Part shown: positions 7,290-14,407 of the stretch, piece by piece
How the letters are laid out: every line of letters starts with the position of its first letter
Numbering within the stretch: the first letter of the stretch is position 1
The notes under the pieces: generated by a model
The model's input: only the letters and a program-made list of their open reading frames with translations
The model's database searches: none
Told to the model about the DNA's origin: nothing
Assembly (NCBI GenBank): GCA_009920815.1
Contig: RFZH01000035.1
Coordinates: 1 to 14,452 of the forward strand
DNA: 14,452 nt
DNA from: Paracoccaceae bacterium
GTDB taxonomy: Bacteria > Pseudomonadota > Alphaproteobacteria > Rhodobacterales > Rhodobacteraceae
Reading direction: 5' to 3'
Translations under genes and position numbers: made by a program

Positions 7290-8546
7290 TCAGCGCCTAT
7301 AGGCATCAAGTGCGATGCGCAGCGCCGGGCGCGTTTGTGCGTAAGCCTCTGGCGCGTGTCCCTCCAAGGCCGCATCCCACGCGTCGCGCAATGCGCTCAC
7401 GCCCGCTGCAGGTCCCATCGGGTGCCCCATAATTCCGCCACCCGCCGCATAAATCAAATCCGCATGGCCCAGGTTTTCATAGGTTTGCGCCACTTGGGTC
7501 ACAGATTGTCCAGACGAAAAAACAGGCATCACTGCAAATGATTTTTCGTCAAACATCGGGTCTGTCATGGATTTTGCCGAACGAATGACGCTTTCATCTG
7601 TTTCAGAAAATTTATTTTGTAATCCGTTCACATGCATATGATCGACGCCCGCAAGGCGCCAAAACTTGGACCAGGCGATGTAATCAAAGCCGAGTTCGGG
7701 ACAGCGCGACAGATACCCCCAGCCATTGCGATGAGCGTGAATAGGCAGTTGCGAATGTTCTGATAATCCCAACATGCCGGCCAAGCCAATAGAATTCACG
7801 CTGGCCATGACACATGTCCCCCCAAGGCGATGCACCAGATCATGACGCCGCCGCATTTGGTCATGTGTTCCTGTGATGTTAAACGCATACATGACCTTTT
7901 TGCCGGTTTTCTCCGCGTGATCGTTGATTACGCGCATCACGGCGTGGGCACGATCTTCGAACGGGCAGGCGGGACCATTGGCCTGTAACTCATCATCTTT
8001 GATAAAATCGATATTGGCTTGCGTTAAGGTGTGCACCATATCTGCGGTTTCTTGCGCGTTTAGGCCGACCGAGGGCTTTATGATCGTTCCAATCACCGCG
8101 CCCCGCGTCACACCCGCCAAGGCGCGCGTGCCTGCGATGCCGAATTTTGGCCCGTCATAGGCCGCGCAAAAGGGCGCGGGCAGCATGATGTCCAACAGCC
8201 GAAGCCCAGTAAATTGATGCAGTTCAAACAGATTGCCCGCAACTGTCGCCATCAGGTTCAATAGATCTGCGCCAATATTATCAAAGGGCCAGCTTAACGT
8301 GACATGTGCCTGTGTGACGGGCAGGGTGGGATCGATCCGTGCCCCAGGCAAGGACGGACGTTGCTTTTTGCCTAAGAGAGTGATGTTTTCCACACGTGCG
8401 GCAGAACGTTCTTTCAAGGCCTCGGTTTCACCCGGAACTTTTAGAAACGTCCCAGACGATTGTTCCCCCGCCATCGCCAAGGCGGCGCTTTCGGGATCAA
8501 ACGGCGTTTCAATGAAATAGGTGGCGCGGATACGATGGGGTGCCAT
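7290..8546 (-). CDS. RuBisCO-like protein, OiaX/OiaT type (3-oxo-isoapionate-4-phosphate processing)
   Basis: The protein has 418 residues from the ATG at 8546, preceded by AGGA at seven bases; an ATG at 8702 would cross the whole divergent promoter. Many RuBisCO active-site positions are kept: Lys157 (TIIKPSVGL; like K175), the carbamylated-lysine motif FIKDDE with Lys183, Asp185 and Glu186, His270/His272/Arg273, His305, the loop-6 Lys312, Ser344, and the glycine-rich phosphate site GGGIMGHP (369-376). The second lysine of the KPK motif is Ser159. It is therefore a catalytically equipped RuBisCO-like protein, not a CO2-fixing RuBisCO. Between apiose genes it should act on 3-oxo-isoapionate 4-phosphate, either as decarboxylase (OiaX, giving L-erythrulose 1-phosphate and CO2) or as transcarboxylase/hydrolase (OiaT, giving 3-phosphoglycerate and glycolate). 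The two cannot be separated by eye, so no symbol is given. Confidence 0.85.
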   Translation of the reverse strand: MAPHRIRATYFIETPFDPESAALAMAGEQSSGTFLKVPGETEALKERSAARVENITLLGKKQRPSLPGARIDPTLPVTQAHVTLSWPFDNIGADLLNLMATVAGNLFELHQFTGLRLLDIMLPAPFCAAYDGPKFGIAGTRALAGVTRGAVIGTIIKPSVGLNAQETADMVHTLTQANIDFIKDDELQANGPACPFEDRAHAVMRVINDHAEKTGKKVMYAFNITGTHDQMRRRHDLVHRLGGTCVMASVNSIGLAGMLGLSEHSQLPIHAHRNGWGYLSRCPELGFDYIAWSKFWRLAGVDHMHVNGLQNKFSETDESVIRSAKSMTDPMFDEKSFAVMPVFSSGQSVTQVAQTYENLGHADLIYAAGGGIMGHPMGPAAGVSALRDAWDAALEGHAPEAYAQTRPALRIALDAYRR

Positions 8547-8574
8547 TGAGCGTCCTTTTGTAAAGGTTGTGCAA

Positions 8575-8603
8575 ACTGTAATACTCATCATACCTGTTGA
8601 CAA
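8575..8603 (-). promoter_or_regulatory. Predicted promoter of the RuBisCO-like gene
   Basis: On the - strand a -35 box TTGTCA (8603-8598) and a -10 box TACAGT (8580-8575) are separated by exactly 17 bases. This predicts a leader of about 20 bases before the ATG at 8546. The spacer contains the shared motif AACAGGTATGATGAG, so a bound regulator would block polymerase. The boxes are prediction only. Confidence 0.45.
8584..8598 (-). promoter_or_regulatory. Putative GntR operator, copy 1
   Basis: On the - strand this reads AACAGGTATGATGAG. It matches 14 of 15 bases of the copy at 13540-13554, the other divergent promoter of the cluster. The core GGTATGATGA is near the FadR-family pattern TNGTNNNACNA and contains GGTAT, reminiscent of the GGTATA repeats bound by NanR. 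It lies inside the predicted promoter of the RuBisCO-like gene and touches the -35 box of the apsD promoter. Confidence 0.6.
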
Positions 8604-8625
8604 GCTGGGGAATTCTGCCAACGTT
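8597..8625 (+). promoter_or_regulatory. Predicted promoter of apsD-apnL-gntR
   Basis: A consensus -35 box TTGACA (8597-8602) is followed after 17 bases by a weak -10 box AACGTT (8620-8625). The -35 box overlaps that of the divergent promoter on the other strand, so the two promoters are back to back. The putative operator at 8584-8598 overlaps the left end of the -35 box. Confidence 0.35.
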
Positions 8626-8651
8626 TCACAAGATCTAGACAGGGGACAAAG

Positions 8652-9671
8652 GTGAAGGTTGCAGTTATCGGGTGCGGTTTTTTCGCACAAAATCAATTGC
8701 ACGCGTGGCGTGATATCAAAGGCGTTGAACTTGTTGCGGTTTGTGATCTGGATTCCGCGCGCTTGGCCGAGACCGCAAAAACCTTTGGTGTAGCCCGTAG
8801 TTTTACAAACGCTGTTGATCTATTTGCAGCAGGAGGTTTTGATGTGGTCGATATCGCCACGACGGTTGGATCGCATCGCGCATTGGTCCAAATGGCGGCA
8901 CAAGCGGGCGTGCATGTGATTTGTCAAAAGCCATTTGCCGAAAACCTTGCGGATGCACGGGCCATGGTCGCGTCGGTGAAAGCAGCGGGCAAAATATTGA
9001 TGGTACATGAAAATTTCCGCTGGCAATCCCCCATTCGTGCAACGATCAAAGCATTAAGGGATGGCGTGATCGGGGATCCATTTTTTGGACGTGTTAGTTT
9101 TCGCTCAGGCTATGATGTCTTTTCAGGGCAGCCTTACCTAGCCCAAGGTGAACGCTTTATCATCGAAGATTTGGGCATACATGCCTTGGATATTTCCCGC
9201 GCGTTGTTTGGCGATGTGATGCATCTAAGTGCTACAACAAAACGGGTGAATCCCAATATCCGTGGCGAAGATGTGGCCACCATTTTGATGAAACACCAAA
9301 ATGGCACAACATCTGTGGTCGATTGTTCCTATGCGACGAAACGCACGCATGAAGCCTTTCCTGAAACGATATTGGAAATCGATGGAACACTTGGCACACT
9401 ACGTCTTGATCTTGGGTATCGTTTGACCGTTGATGTCGGTGGACATTGCACGGTTCGTGATGTTTCGCCGCCGGTTTTGTCATGGGCCGAACGTCCTTGG
9501 CATAATATCCAAGAAAGTGTTCTGCACATTCAGCAACATTTTGTTGACTGCGTCAAAGATGGGATAAATCCGGAAACAAACGGTGACGATAATGTTCAGA
9601 CATTCGCTCTGGTCGAAGCGGCCTATACCGCAGCCAAACAGGCCGTGACCGTAGATATGGCAATGATTTAG
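8652..9671 (+). CDS. apsD: D-apiose dehydrogenase, Gfo/Idh/MocA family
   Basis: This is a 339-residue Gfo/Idh/MocA oxidoreductase. The NAD-binding loop is GCGFFAQNQLHAW (7-19), and the segment FFAQNxLHAW is, as I recall, typical of ApsD-like proteins. The family EKP motif appears as QKP (92-94) with the catalytic lysine Lys93. The C-terminal domain has the conserved LGIHALD (174-180) with the metal-independent His/Asp pair. The GTG start is preceded by AGGGGA. The proposed reaction is NAD-linked oxidation of D-apiose to D-apionolactone, the first step of the oxidative pathway. The stop is only 9 bases before the lactonase gene, and oiaK- and apnO-like genes follow. The family is certain; the substrate rests on neighbours and recalled similarity. 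Confidence 0.8.
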   Translation: MKVAVIGCGFFAQNQLHAWRDIKGVELVAVCDLDSARLAETAKTFGVARSFTNAVDLFAAGGFDVVDIATTVGSHRALVQMAAQAGVHVICQKPFAENLADARAMVASVKAAGKILMVHENFRWQSPIRATIKALRDGVIGDPFFGRVSFRSGYDVFSGQPYLAQGERFIIEDLGIHALDISRALFGDVMHLSATTKRVNPNIRGEDVATILMKHQNGTTSVVDCSYATKRTHEAFPETILEIDGTLGTLRLDLGYRLTVDVGGHCTVRDVSPPVLSWAERPWHNIQESVLHIQQHFVDCVKDGINPETNGDDNVQTFALVEAAYTAAKQAVTVDMAMI

Positions 9672-9680
9672 GCGCAGGTC

Positions 9681-11417
9681 ATGACACAAGAGTTTGTGCG
9701 CATATTTGGTACGATTGAACCACCTGCAAAATATGAAACCTTAACCTTGGGTCCGGTGGGCTTCAAGCTCCAAGATGGCGCCGTGCGCCATATCTGTGTC
9801 GGCGATGTTGAGATATTGCGCAATATTTCCTTTGTCGTTCGAGATCGAAATTGGGGCACGATATCACCAAAATTACACGAAACGGGCCGCGTGATCCGCG
9901 ATACCATGATCGAGGTGACATTTCTGGCAGAATACCGAAATGCAGGTGCGGTCATTTTGGTGGACTTGGCGCTTACTGTGACGTCCAATAATTTGACCTT
10001 TCTGGCAAAAGGCCGCGCAAACGGAGATTTTGAAACCAATCGCGCCGGCTTTAGTGTTTTGCATCCAGCACATCTCGCAGGATCGCCGGTACATATAAAG
10101 CATAGTGATGGGACCGATACACAGGCAGTTTTCCCTGATTTGATTGATCCGTGGCGACCGTTTATGGACATATCAAAGATGTCCCATGATTATGATGGTT
10201 TATTTGTCGAACTTGCGTTGTCGGGCGATACCTTTGAAACAGAAGATCAGCGCCAATGGGGGGACGCATCGTTCAAGACCTATAATCGGTCCCTTGACCT
10301 GCCTTGGCCCTATGTGATCGCGCACGAAAGCGGGATTGAGCAATCTGTTACCCTGTCATGGCGCTCAGGCGGGTCAGGGCACCACCGCAAACCCGTCGAA
10401 ACACAGTCGGGGCATCGTCGGTTTCCCCAAACAGCATTGGTCATTACCGCGCAAGAGGCAACGCGCCTTGCCGCTATGCCTGAATGCCTGGATCATATCA
10501 AACCGCAGCGATTGTTGTGCACCATCGATGGTTCGATCGACGACATGGCGATACAAATTGAACAAATTGCTGCGCTCCAATCCAAGATGCCGAATTGTTT
10601 TTATGATCTCGAGCTGATTTTTCCATTCAAGGAAAGTGTGAAACATGAATTGCAGGGCGTAAGCGATGCGATAACGCGAACGGGCCTCACCGTGGCAAGT
10701 GTGCTGATTTGCCCCGAGGTTGATCGCCATTCGACCCCCCCGGGATCACCATGGCCGGACTGTCCGCCACTTGAGGATATTCATAAAACTGCAGCACATC
10801 TTTTTGCGGGCATCCCCCGTGGTGGCGGGATGGTTAGCTTTTTTCCCGAATTAAATCGCAAAAGGCCGCCTTTGACGCATTTGGATTTTGTCACACACGG
10901 GCTATGTCCAATTGTTCATGCCGCAGATGATCTGTCTGTGATGGAAACATTAGAAAATATTTCGCATATCACGCGATCCGCGCGCGCGATTATTGCCGAT
11001 CGCGCTTATCGGATTGGCTCATGTACAATTGCGATGCGACAAAATCCCTATGGTGCGGAAACCATTGAAAACCCTCATGCGGGTCGCGTCGCAATGGCGC
11101 ATGATGATCCACGCCATCGTGGGGATTTTGGCGCGGCCTACGCGATTGGTTTGGCCGTCGCTCTTTCACATGCTGGGGCGACAGTTTGGACGCCAGCTGC
11201 GGTTTTTGGACCACGTGGTATCGATAAAGATTGGCCGATTTCATCGGTGATCGCGGCCCTTGCAACAGAGGCAGAGCAGCCTATACACAAGGCCACGCGT
11301 CAAGATGGCATTGCCACCTTGCATGTGGGCAAAACACGGCTGCGCGCCAACCTTTTGGACAGGCCCCAAGATGGGCTAGGCATTTATGGTTGGGCAATCG
11401 ATACTGTTACGGAATGA
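9681..11417 (+). CDS. apnL: D-apionate lactonase
   Basis: At 578 residues the protein has the size and layout of ApnL. An N-terminal beta-rich part (about 1-240) includes RNISFVVRDRNWGTISP (47-63) and the block QRQWGDASFKTYNRSLDLPW (190-209). A TIM-barrel-like middle (about 250-510) contains FFPELNRKRP (387-396) and THGLCPIVHAADD (405-417). A short beta-rich C-terminus follows. It should hydrolyse D-apionolactone to D-apionate in the cytoplasm; no signal peptide is visible. It lies between apsD, 9 bases upstream, and gntR, whose ATG overlaps its TGA (ATGA), so all three are probably one transcript. I see no motif that fixes the catalytic residues; the call rests on length, recalled family segments and context. 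Confidence 0.8.
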   Translation: MTQEFVRIFGTIEPPAKYETLTLGPVGFKLQDGAVRHICVGDVEILRNISFVVRDRNWGTISPKLHETGRVIRDTMIEVTFLAEYRNAGAVILVDLALTVTSNNLTFLAKGRANGDFETNRAGFSVLHPAHLAGSPVHIKHSDGTDTQAVFPDLIDPWRPFMDISKMSHDYDGLFVELALSGDTFETEDQRQWGDASFKTYNRSLDLPWPYVIAHESGIEQSVTLSWRSGGSGHHRKPVETQSGHRRFPQTALVITAQEATRLAAMPECLDHIKPQRLLCTIDGSIDDMAIQIEQIAALQSKMPNCFYDLELIFPFKESVKHELQGVSDAITRTGLTVASVLICPEVDRHSTPPGSPWPDCPPLEDIHKTAAHLFAGIPRGGGMVSFFPELNRKRPPLTHLDFVTHGLCPIVHAADDLSVMETLENISHITRSARAIIADRAYRIGSCTIAMRQNPYGAETIENPHAGRVAMAHDDPRHRGDFGAAYAIGLAVALSHAGATVWTPAAVFGPRGIDKDWPISSVIAALATEAEQPIHKATRQDGIATLHVGKTRLRANLLDRPQDGLGIYGWAIDTVTE

Positions 11418-12151
11418 CAACGACAATGACACTAAAACCAACCATGCAAGCGCAATCAGACAAGATCACCCGGCGCAAGCTTTCTGACCAAGTTTTAGAT
11501 CGTCTTAAACAGATGATCGCGACGGGCGAATTGGGGGCAGGTGATGCCCTGCCGTCTGAACGGAGTTTGATGGATCGTTTTGGTGTGGGTCGCCCTGCTG
11601 TTCGCGAAGCGTTACAAGCGTTGCACACAAATGGCTTGATCACGATCAGTCATGGTGAACGTAGCCGCGTCAATGTAATGGACGTATCGACCGTGCTTAG
11701 TCAGGGTGATGCAATCGCGCGCATGATCCTATCGTCTGCGCCTGACAATTTGGATCACCTGAAATCCGCGCGGCGGATGTTTGAATTGGGCATGATCCGT
11801 GAGAGTGTTGGGAAAGTCTCTTCATCCGATATCAAAGAATTGCGTGAAATTATTGAACAGCAATCCGGTCATTTGTCTGATCCGCAAGCTTTTGTGTTGG
11901 CAGACATGAAATTCCACCAGCGCATTGCTGATATTTCTAAAAATCCGATCATTTCCGCGGTTTGCCAAGCAATGTTGCGCTGGTTGTTCGAACATCACGG
12001 CACCTTGCTGCATTGGTCGGGCAACGAAGATGTGACATTGGCAGAACATTCCCGGATCGTTGATTTTCTTGAGGCGCGCGACATAGAATCTGCGACGGAT
12101 GAAATGGGACGCCACCTAGACCGTTCTGCGGCGATATTTCGTTCGTCCTAA
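11414..12151 (+). CDS. GntR transcriptional regulator, FadR subfamily, NanR-like
   Basis: From the ATG at 11414 the protein has 245 residues. An alternative ATG lies at 11426. The N-terminal winged helix-turn-helix (about 20-86) contains LPSERSLMDRFGVGRPAVREAL (the family block at 47-68) and the wing NGLITISHGERSRV. This wing closely recalls E. coli NanR. The C-terminal FCD domain (about 110-240) has the four metal or ligand residues Asp164, His168, His212 and His234. It probably represses the cluster until an apiose-derived effector binds. It is the last gene of the apsD operon, overlapping apnL by ATGA, so it would be autoregulated. Its 3' end meets oiaK tail-to-tail, with the two stop codons sharing four bases. 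Effector and exact sites are inferred. Confidence 0.87.
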   Translation: MTTTMTLKPTMQAQSDKITRRKLSDQVLDRLKQMIATGELGAGDALPSERSLMDRFGVGRPAVREALQALHTNGLITISHGERSRVNVMDVSTVLSQGDAIARMILSSAPDNLDHLKSARRMFELGMIRESVGKVSSSDIKELREIIEQQSGHLSDPQAFVLADMKFHQRIADISKNPIISAVCQAMLRWLFEHHGTLLHWSGNEDVTLAEHSRIVDFLEARDIESATDEMGRHLDRSAAIFRSS

Positions 12152-13497
12152 CGTGGTCCACCGCCTGCACGGATCCAATCGAAAAAATCACGGCTGCCCA
12201 TCTGACCGCCTTTTAACGCGATTTGCAGCCCATCATGGGGACTGTCCCCGTAAGCGGTGCACAATGCCGCACCTGGGATCGTCGGAGCGAGCGCGCGCAA
12301 TGCCTCGAGGCCTAGAACCGTCATGCCATGACCAGACGTATCACCCCCCGAAATCACCGCGCGGCGTAATCGCGTTTTTGTTAATACGCGATCCAATATC
12401 TGGCCAAGCGCAAGACCGATTTGATGGTTTGCCGTTTCCAGTGTCAAACCGGTTTGGGACACCTTTTGACGCAATTTTGTAACCGCAGGGTCATCCGGTC
12501 CACATGCCGAAAAAACCAATGGGCTTGCCCCTGTTTGCGCTGCCAGCAGGGCTGCCTCCGTGGCAGTGTGTATCGCGCGCTCACACGCCTCTGGGCTGGC
12601 AATTGCAGATGCTGCATCGAAGGGGATCAACGCAAATCCATTTTGCCCAGACCACTGGATCTGTTCGGCGGTTATTTCCGAAACGGATCCCGACACTGCC
12701 GCAATTTGGGAAACGGGTTCGGCGGACATTGGCCTAGGCGCGGGTGCAATTATTCCGATGTCTATCCAATGACGCACAAGCGCATATTCAATGCCTTGCG
12801 ACCCTGCAACCACACGTAAACGATTGCGATGTTCCCAAATCAGCTGCCCTGCCTTTTTTTCTGATAATTCATCGAAACTATCTATTGAAATCAATTTTTT
12901 ACCAGACATAATTAATTTTGAAATCTTCTTATTCGGATCTGATTTTAAGTCCTCTAAATCGATCAAGTCAGTCTGCAATTTGGTCTGCAGTGCAAGATGG
13001 GCCATCAGATCTGCTTCGGTCATTGGGGTGACCGGATGGCGCGACATGATCGGGTGGCGATCCAGTCGATAGGTGCCATCAAGGGTCCCTGCAAACAGGT
13101 TGCCGAACACCTGATAACGGCGCATTTGCGGTGCCGCAGTTACAATAGGCACTGCGTCCGACGCGCGAACGGACAGTACGGTTTCAATGGCCACACCCAT
13201 ATTCCCAACATGTGGTGCGCTGTCGAATGTCGAACAGATTTTATAATGCAAAATGGGGGCTTTCAATTGATCCAAAAACTGAACCAATGCAGGTAGGTGG
13301 CCGCGCATCCATTCTGGTGTCTGGGCGCGCGCGGTGGTTGCAATACCAATGGCTTGTGCATTTGAAAAACGATTGCGCATTGCTTCACTTGGAACGCCAG
13401 AAAACAAGACAGCATCAATACCGGCAAAACTTAGGACCTCTAGCACGGCGGCCGACCCGGTAAAGTCATCGCCAAGCCATGTGATCAATCGAGACAT
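12148..13497 (-). CDS. oiaK: DUF1537 four-carbon acid sugar kinase family, probable 3-oxo-isoapionate kinase
   Basis: The 449-residue protein has both domains of the DUF1537 kinases. The N-terminal substrate domain opens with WLGDDFTGSAAVLE (7-20), and the C-terminal nucleotide domain has SGGDTSGHG (383-391) and LKGGQMGS (428-435). The ATG at 13497 follows AGGAATT. In D-apiose clusters this enzyme phosphorylates 3-oxo-isoapionate to the 4-phosphate with ATP. Related members act on threonate, erythronate or 3-oxo-tetronate, so the substrate call relies on the RuBisCO-like, apsD, apnL and apnO neighbours. A stretch coding for about residues 180-215 is clearly richer in A+T than the rest. It diverges from apnO across a promoter region with the shared operator motif. 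Confidence 0.83.
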   Translation of the reverse strand: MSRLITWLGDDFTGSAAVLEVLSFAGIDAVLFSGVPSEAMRNRFSNAQAIGIATTARAQTPEWMRGHLPALVQFLDQLKAPILHYKICSTFDSAPHVGNMGVAIETVLSVRASDAVPIVTAAPQMRRYQVFGNLFAGTLDGTYRLDRHPIMSRHPVTPMTEADLMAHLALQTKLQTDLIDLEDLKSDPNKKISKLIMSGKKLISIDSFDELSEKKAGQLIWEHRNRLRVVAGSQGIEYALVRHWIDIGIIAPAPRPMSAEPVSQIAAVSGSVSEITAEQIQWSGQNGFALIPFDAASAIASPEACERAIHTATEAALLAAQTGASPLVFSACGPDDPAVTKLRQKVSQTGLTLETANHQIGLALGQILDRVLTKTRLRRAVISGGDTSGHGMTVLGLEALRALAPTIPGAALCTAYGDSPHDGLQIALKGGQMGSRDFFDWIRAGGGPR

Positions 13498-13531
13498 CTG
13501 AGTAATTCCTGCGTGTTGACAATCTTATGTT

Positions 13532-13560
13532 ATTATTATCTCATCATACCAGTTCTACAA
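13532..13560 (-). promoter_or_regulatory. Predicted promoter of oiaK
   Basis: On the - strand a -35 box TTGTAG (13560-13555) and a -10 box AATAAT (13537-13532) are separated by 17 bases. The putative operator fills the spacer, the same geometry as at the RuBisCO-like gene. The predicted leader before the ATG at 13497 is about 28 bases. Prediction only. Confidence 0.45.
13540..13554 (-). promoter_or_regulatory. Putative GntR operator, copy 2
   Basis: On the - strand this reads AACTGGTATGATGAG, differing from copy 1 at a single base. The core TGGTATGATGA fits the FadR-family pattern TNGTNNNACNA except for one position. It lies between the predicted -35 and -10 boxes of oiaK and 26 bases upstream of the apnO start, so one bound dimer could control both genes. 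Confidence 0.6.
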
Positions 13561-13579
13561 GCACAGGATTTGGAAAATT

Positions 13580-14407
13580 ATGACAACAGTTGCCTTGTTT
13601 GGGGCCGGCGGAAAGATGGGCGTGCGCCTGTCGAAAAATCTGGCCAAAACCGATTTTGACGTGCGCCATATTGAAATTAGCGAGATTGGACAGCAGCGCC
13701 TTAAGGATGAAACAGGGTTTGAATGTGTCGATCCCGATCGTGCGCTCAGTGGGGCAGAGGTTGTCATTTTGGCGGTCCCTGATACGGCAATCGGTGTTGT
13801 TGCCTCAAAAATCGTTCCAAAATTGGACCGGGGAACCATGGTTGTCATCTTGGACGCAGCCGCACCCCATGCAGGACATCTGCCTGCGCGCGATGATATC
13901 ACGTATTTCGTGACGCATCCTTGCCATCCGCCAATTTTTAACAATGAAACAACCGAAGCAGGTCGCAAAGACCATTTCGGCGGTGTCGCAGCGCAACAAG
14001 GTGTGGTCAGCGCACTTATGCAAGGACCTGAGGAACATTATGCCCTTGGTGATCAGGTTGCGCGCGCGATTTATGCCCCCGTGCGCCAAACCTATCGTGT
14101 CAGTGTCGATCAAATTGCTCTGCTTGAACCTGGTCTGTCTGAAACCGTTTGCGCGTCGCTTTTGATGGTCATGCGCCAAGCGATGGACGAAGTGGTGGCG
14201 CGCGGCGTCCCTGCGGATGCGGCCCGCGATTTCCTTTTGGGGCATATGAACATTTTAGGGGCTGTAATCTTTGACGAAATCGAAGGCCAATTTTCCGATG
14301 CCTGCAATAAAGCAATTGAATTTGGTATCCCGGTTTTGATGAAAGAGGATTGGAAGCGCGTCTTTGAGCCAGAGGAAATCATGGCGTCGATCAAACGGAT
14401 AACGTGA
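13580..14407 (+). CDS. apnO: D-apionate oxidoisomerase, phosphogluconate dehydrogenase-like
   Basis: The 275-residue protein begins with a Rossmann NAD-binding segment TVALFGAGGKMG (3-14), including the glycine turn GAGGKMG. It continues with VVILAVPDTAIG (61-72) and a VTHPCHPPIF block (111-120). The C-terminal half is helical, as in 6-phosphogluconate/3-hydroxyisobutyrate dehydrogenase relatives. The ATG at 13580 has a purine-rich upstream stretch (GGAAAATT). In the D-apiose pathway ApnO oxidises and isomerises D-apionate to 3-oxo-isoapionate with NAD, making the substrate of OiaK. The divergent position next to oiaK with a shared operator supports this role. Only 45 bases follow in the window, without a visible terminator, so further pathway or transporter genes may lie beyond. 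Confidence 0.82.
   Translation: MTTVALFGAGGKMGVRLSKNLAKTDFDVRHIEISEIGQQRLKDETGFECVDPDRALSGAEVVILAVPDTAIGVVASKIVPKLDRGTMVVILDAAAPHAGHLPARDDITYFVTHPCHPPIFNNETTEAGRKDHFGGVAAQQGVVSALMQGPEEHYALGDQVARAIYAPVRQTYRVSVDQIALLEPGLSETVCASLLMVMRQAMDEVVARGVPADAARDFLLGHMNILGAVIFDEIEGQFSDACNKAIEFGIPVLMKEDWKRVFEPEEIMASIKRIT

Noticed and set aside
8547..8702. N-terminal extension of the RuBisCO-like protein from an ATG at 8702
   Set aside because: It would run through the divergent promoter region and into apsD. The ATG at 8546 has a good AGGA and begins with a typical RuBisCO-like N-terminus.
11231..11413. 61-residue extension of the GntR protein overlapping apnL
   Set aside because: The extension is an out-of-frame shadow of apnL. 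The ATG at 11414 gives the normal family length.
13516..13542. TTGACA (13516-13521) with TATCTC as promoter for apnO
   Set aside because: The spacer is only 15 bases and the -10 is poor; apnO must have a promoter here, but I cannot place it.
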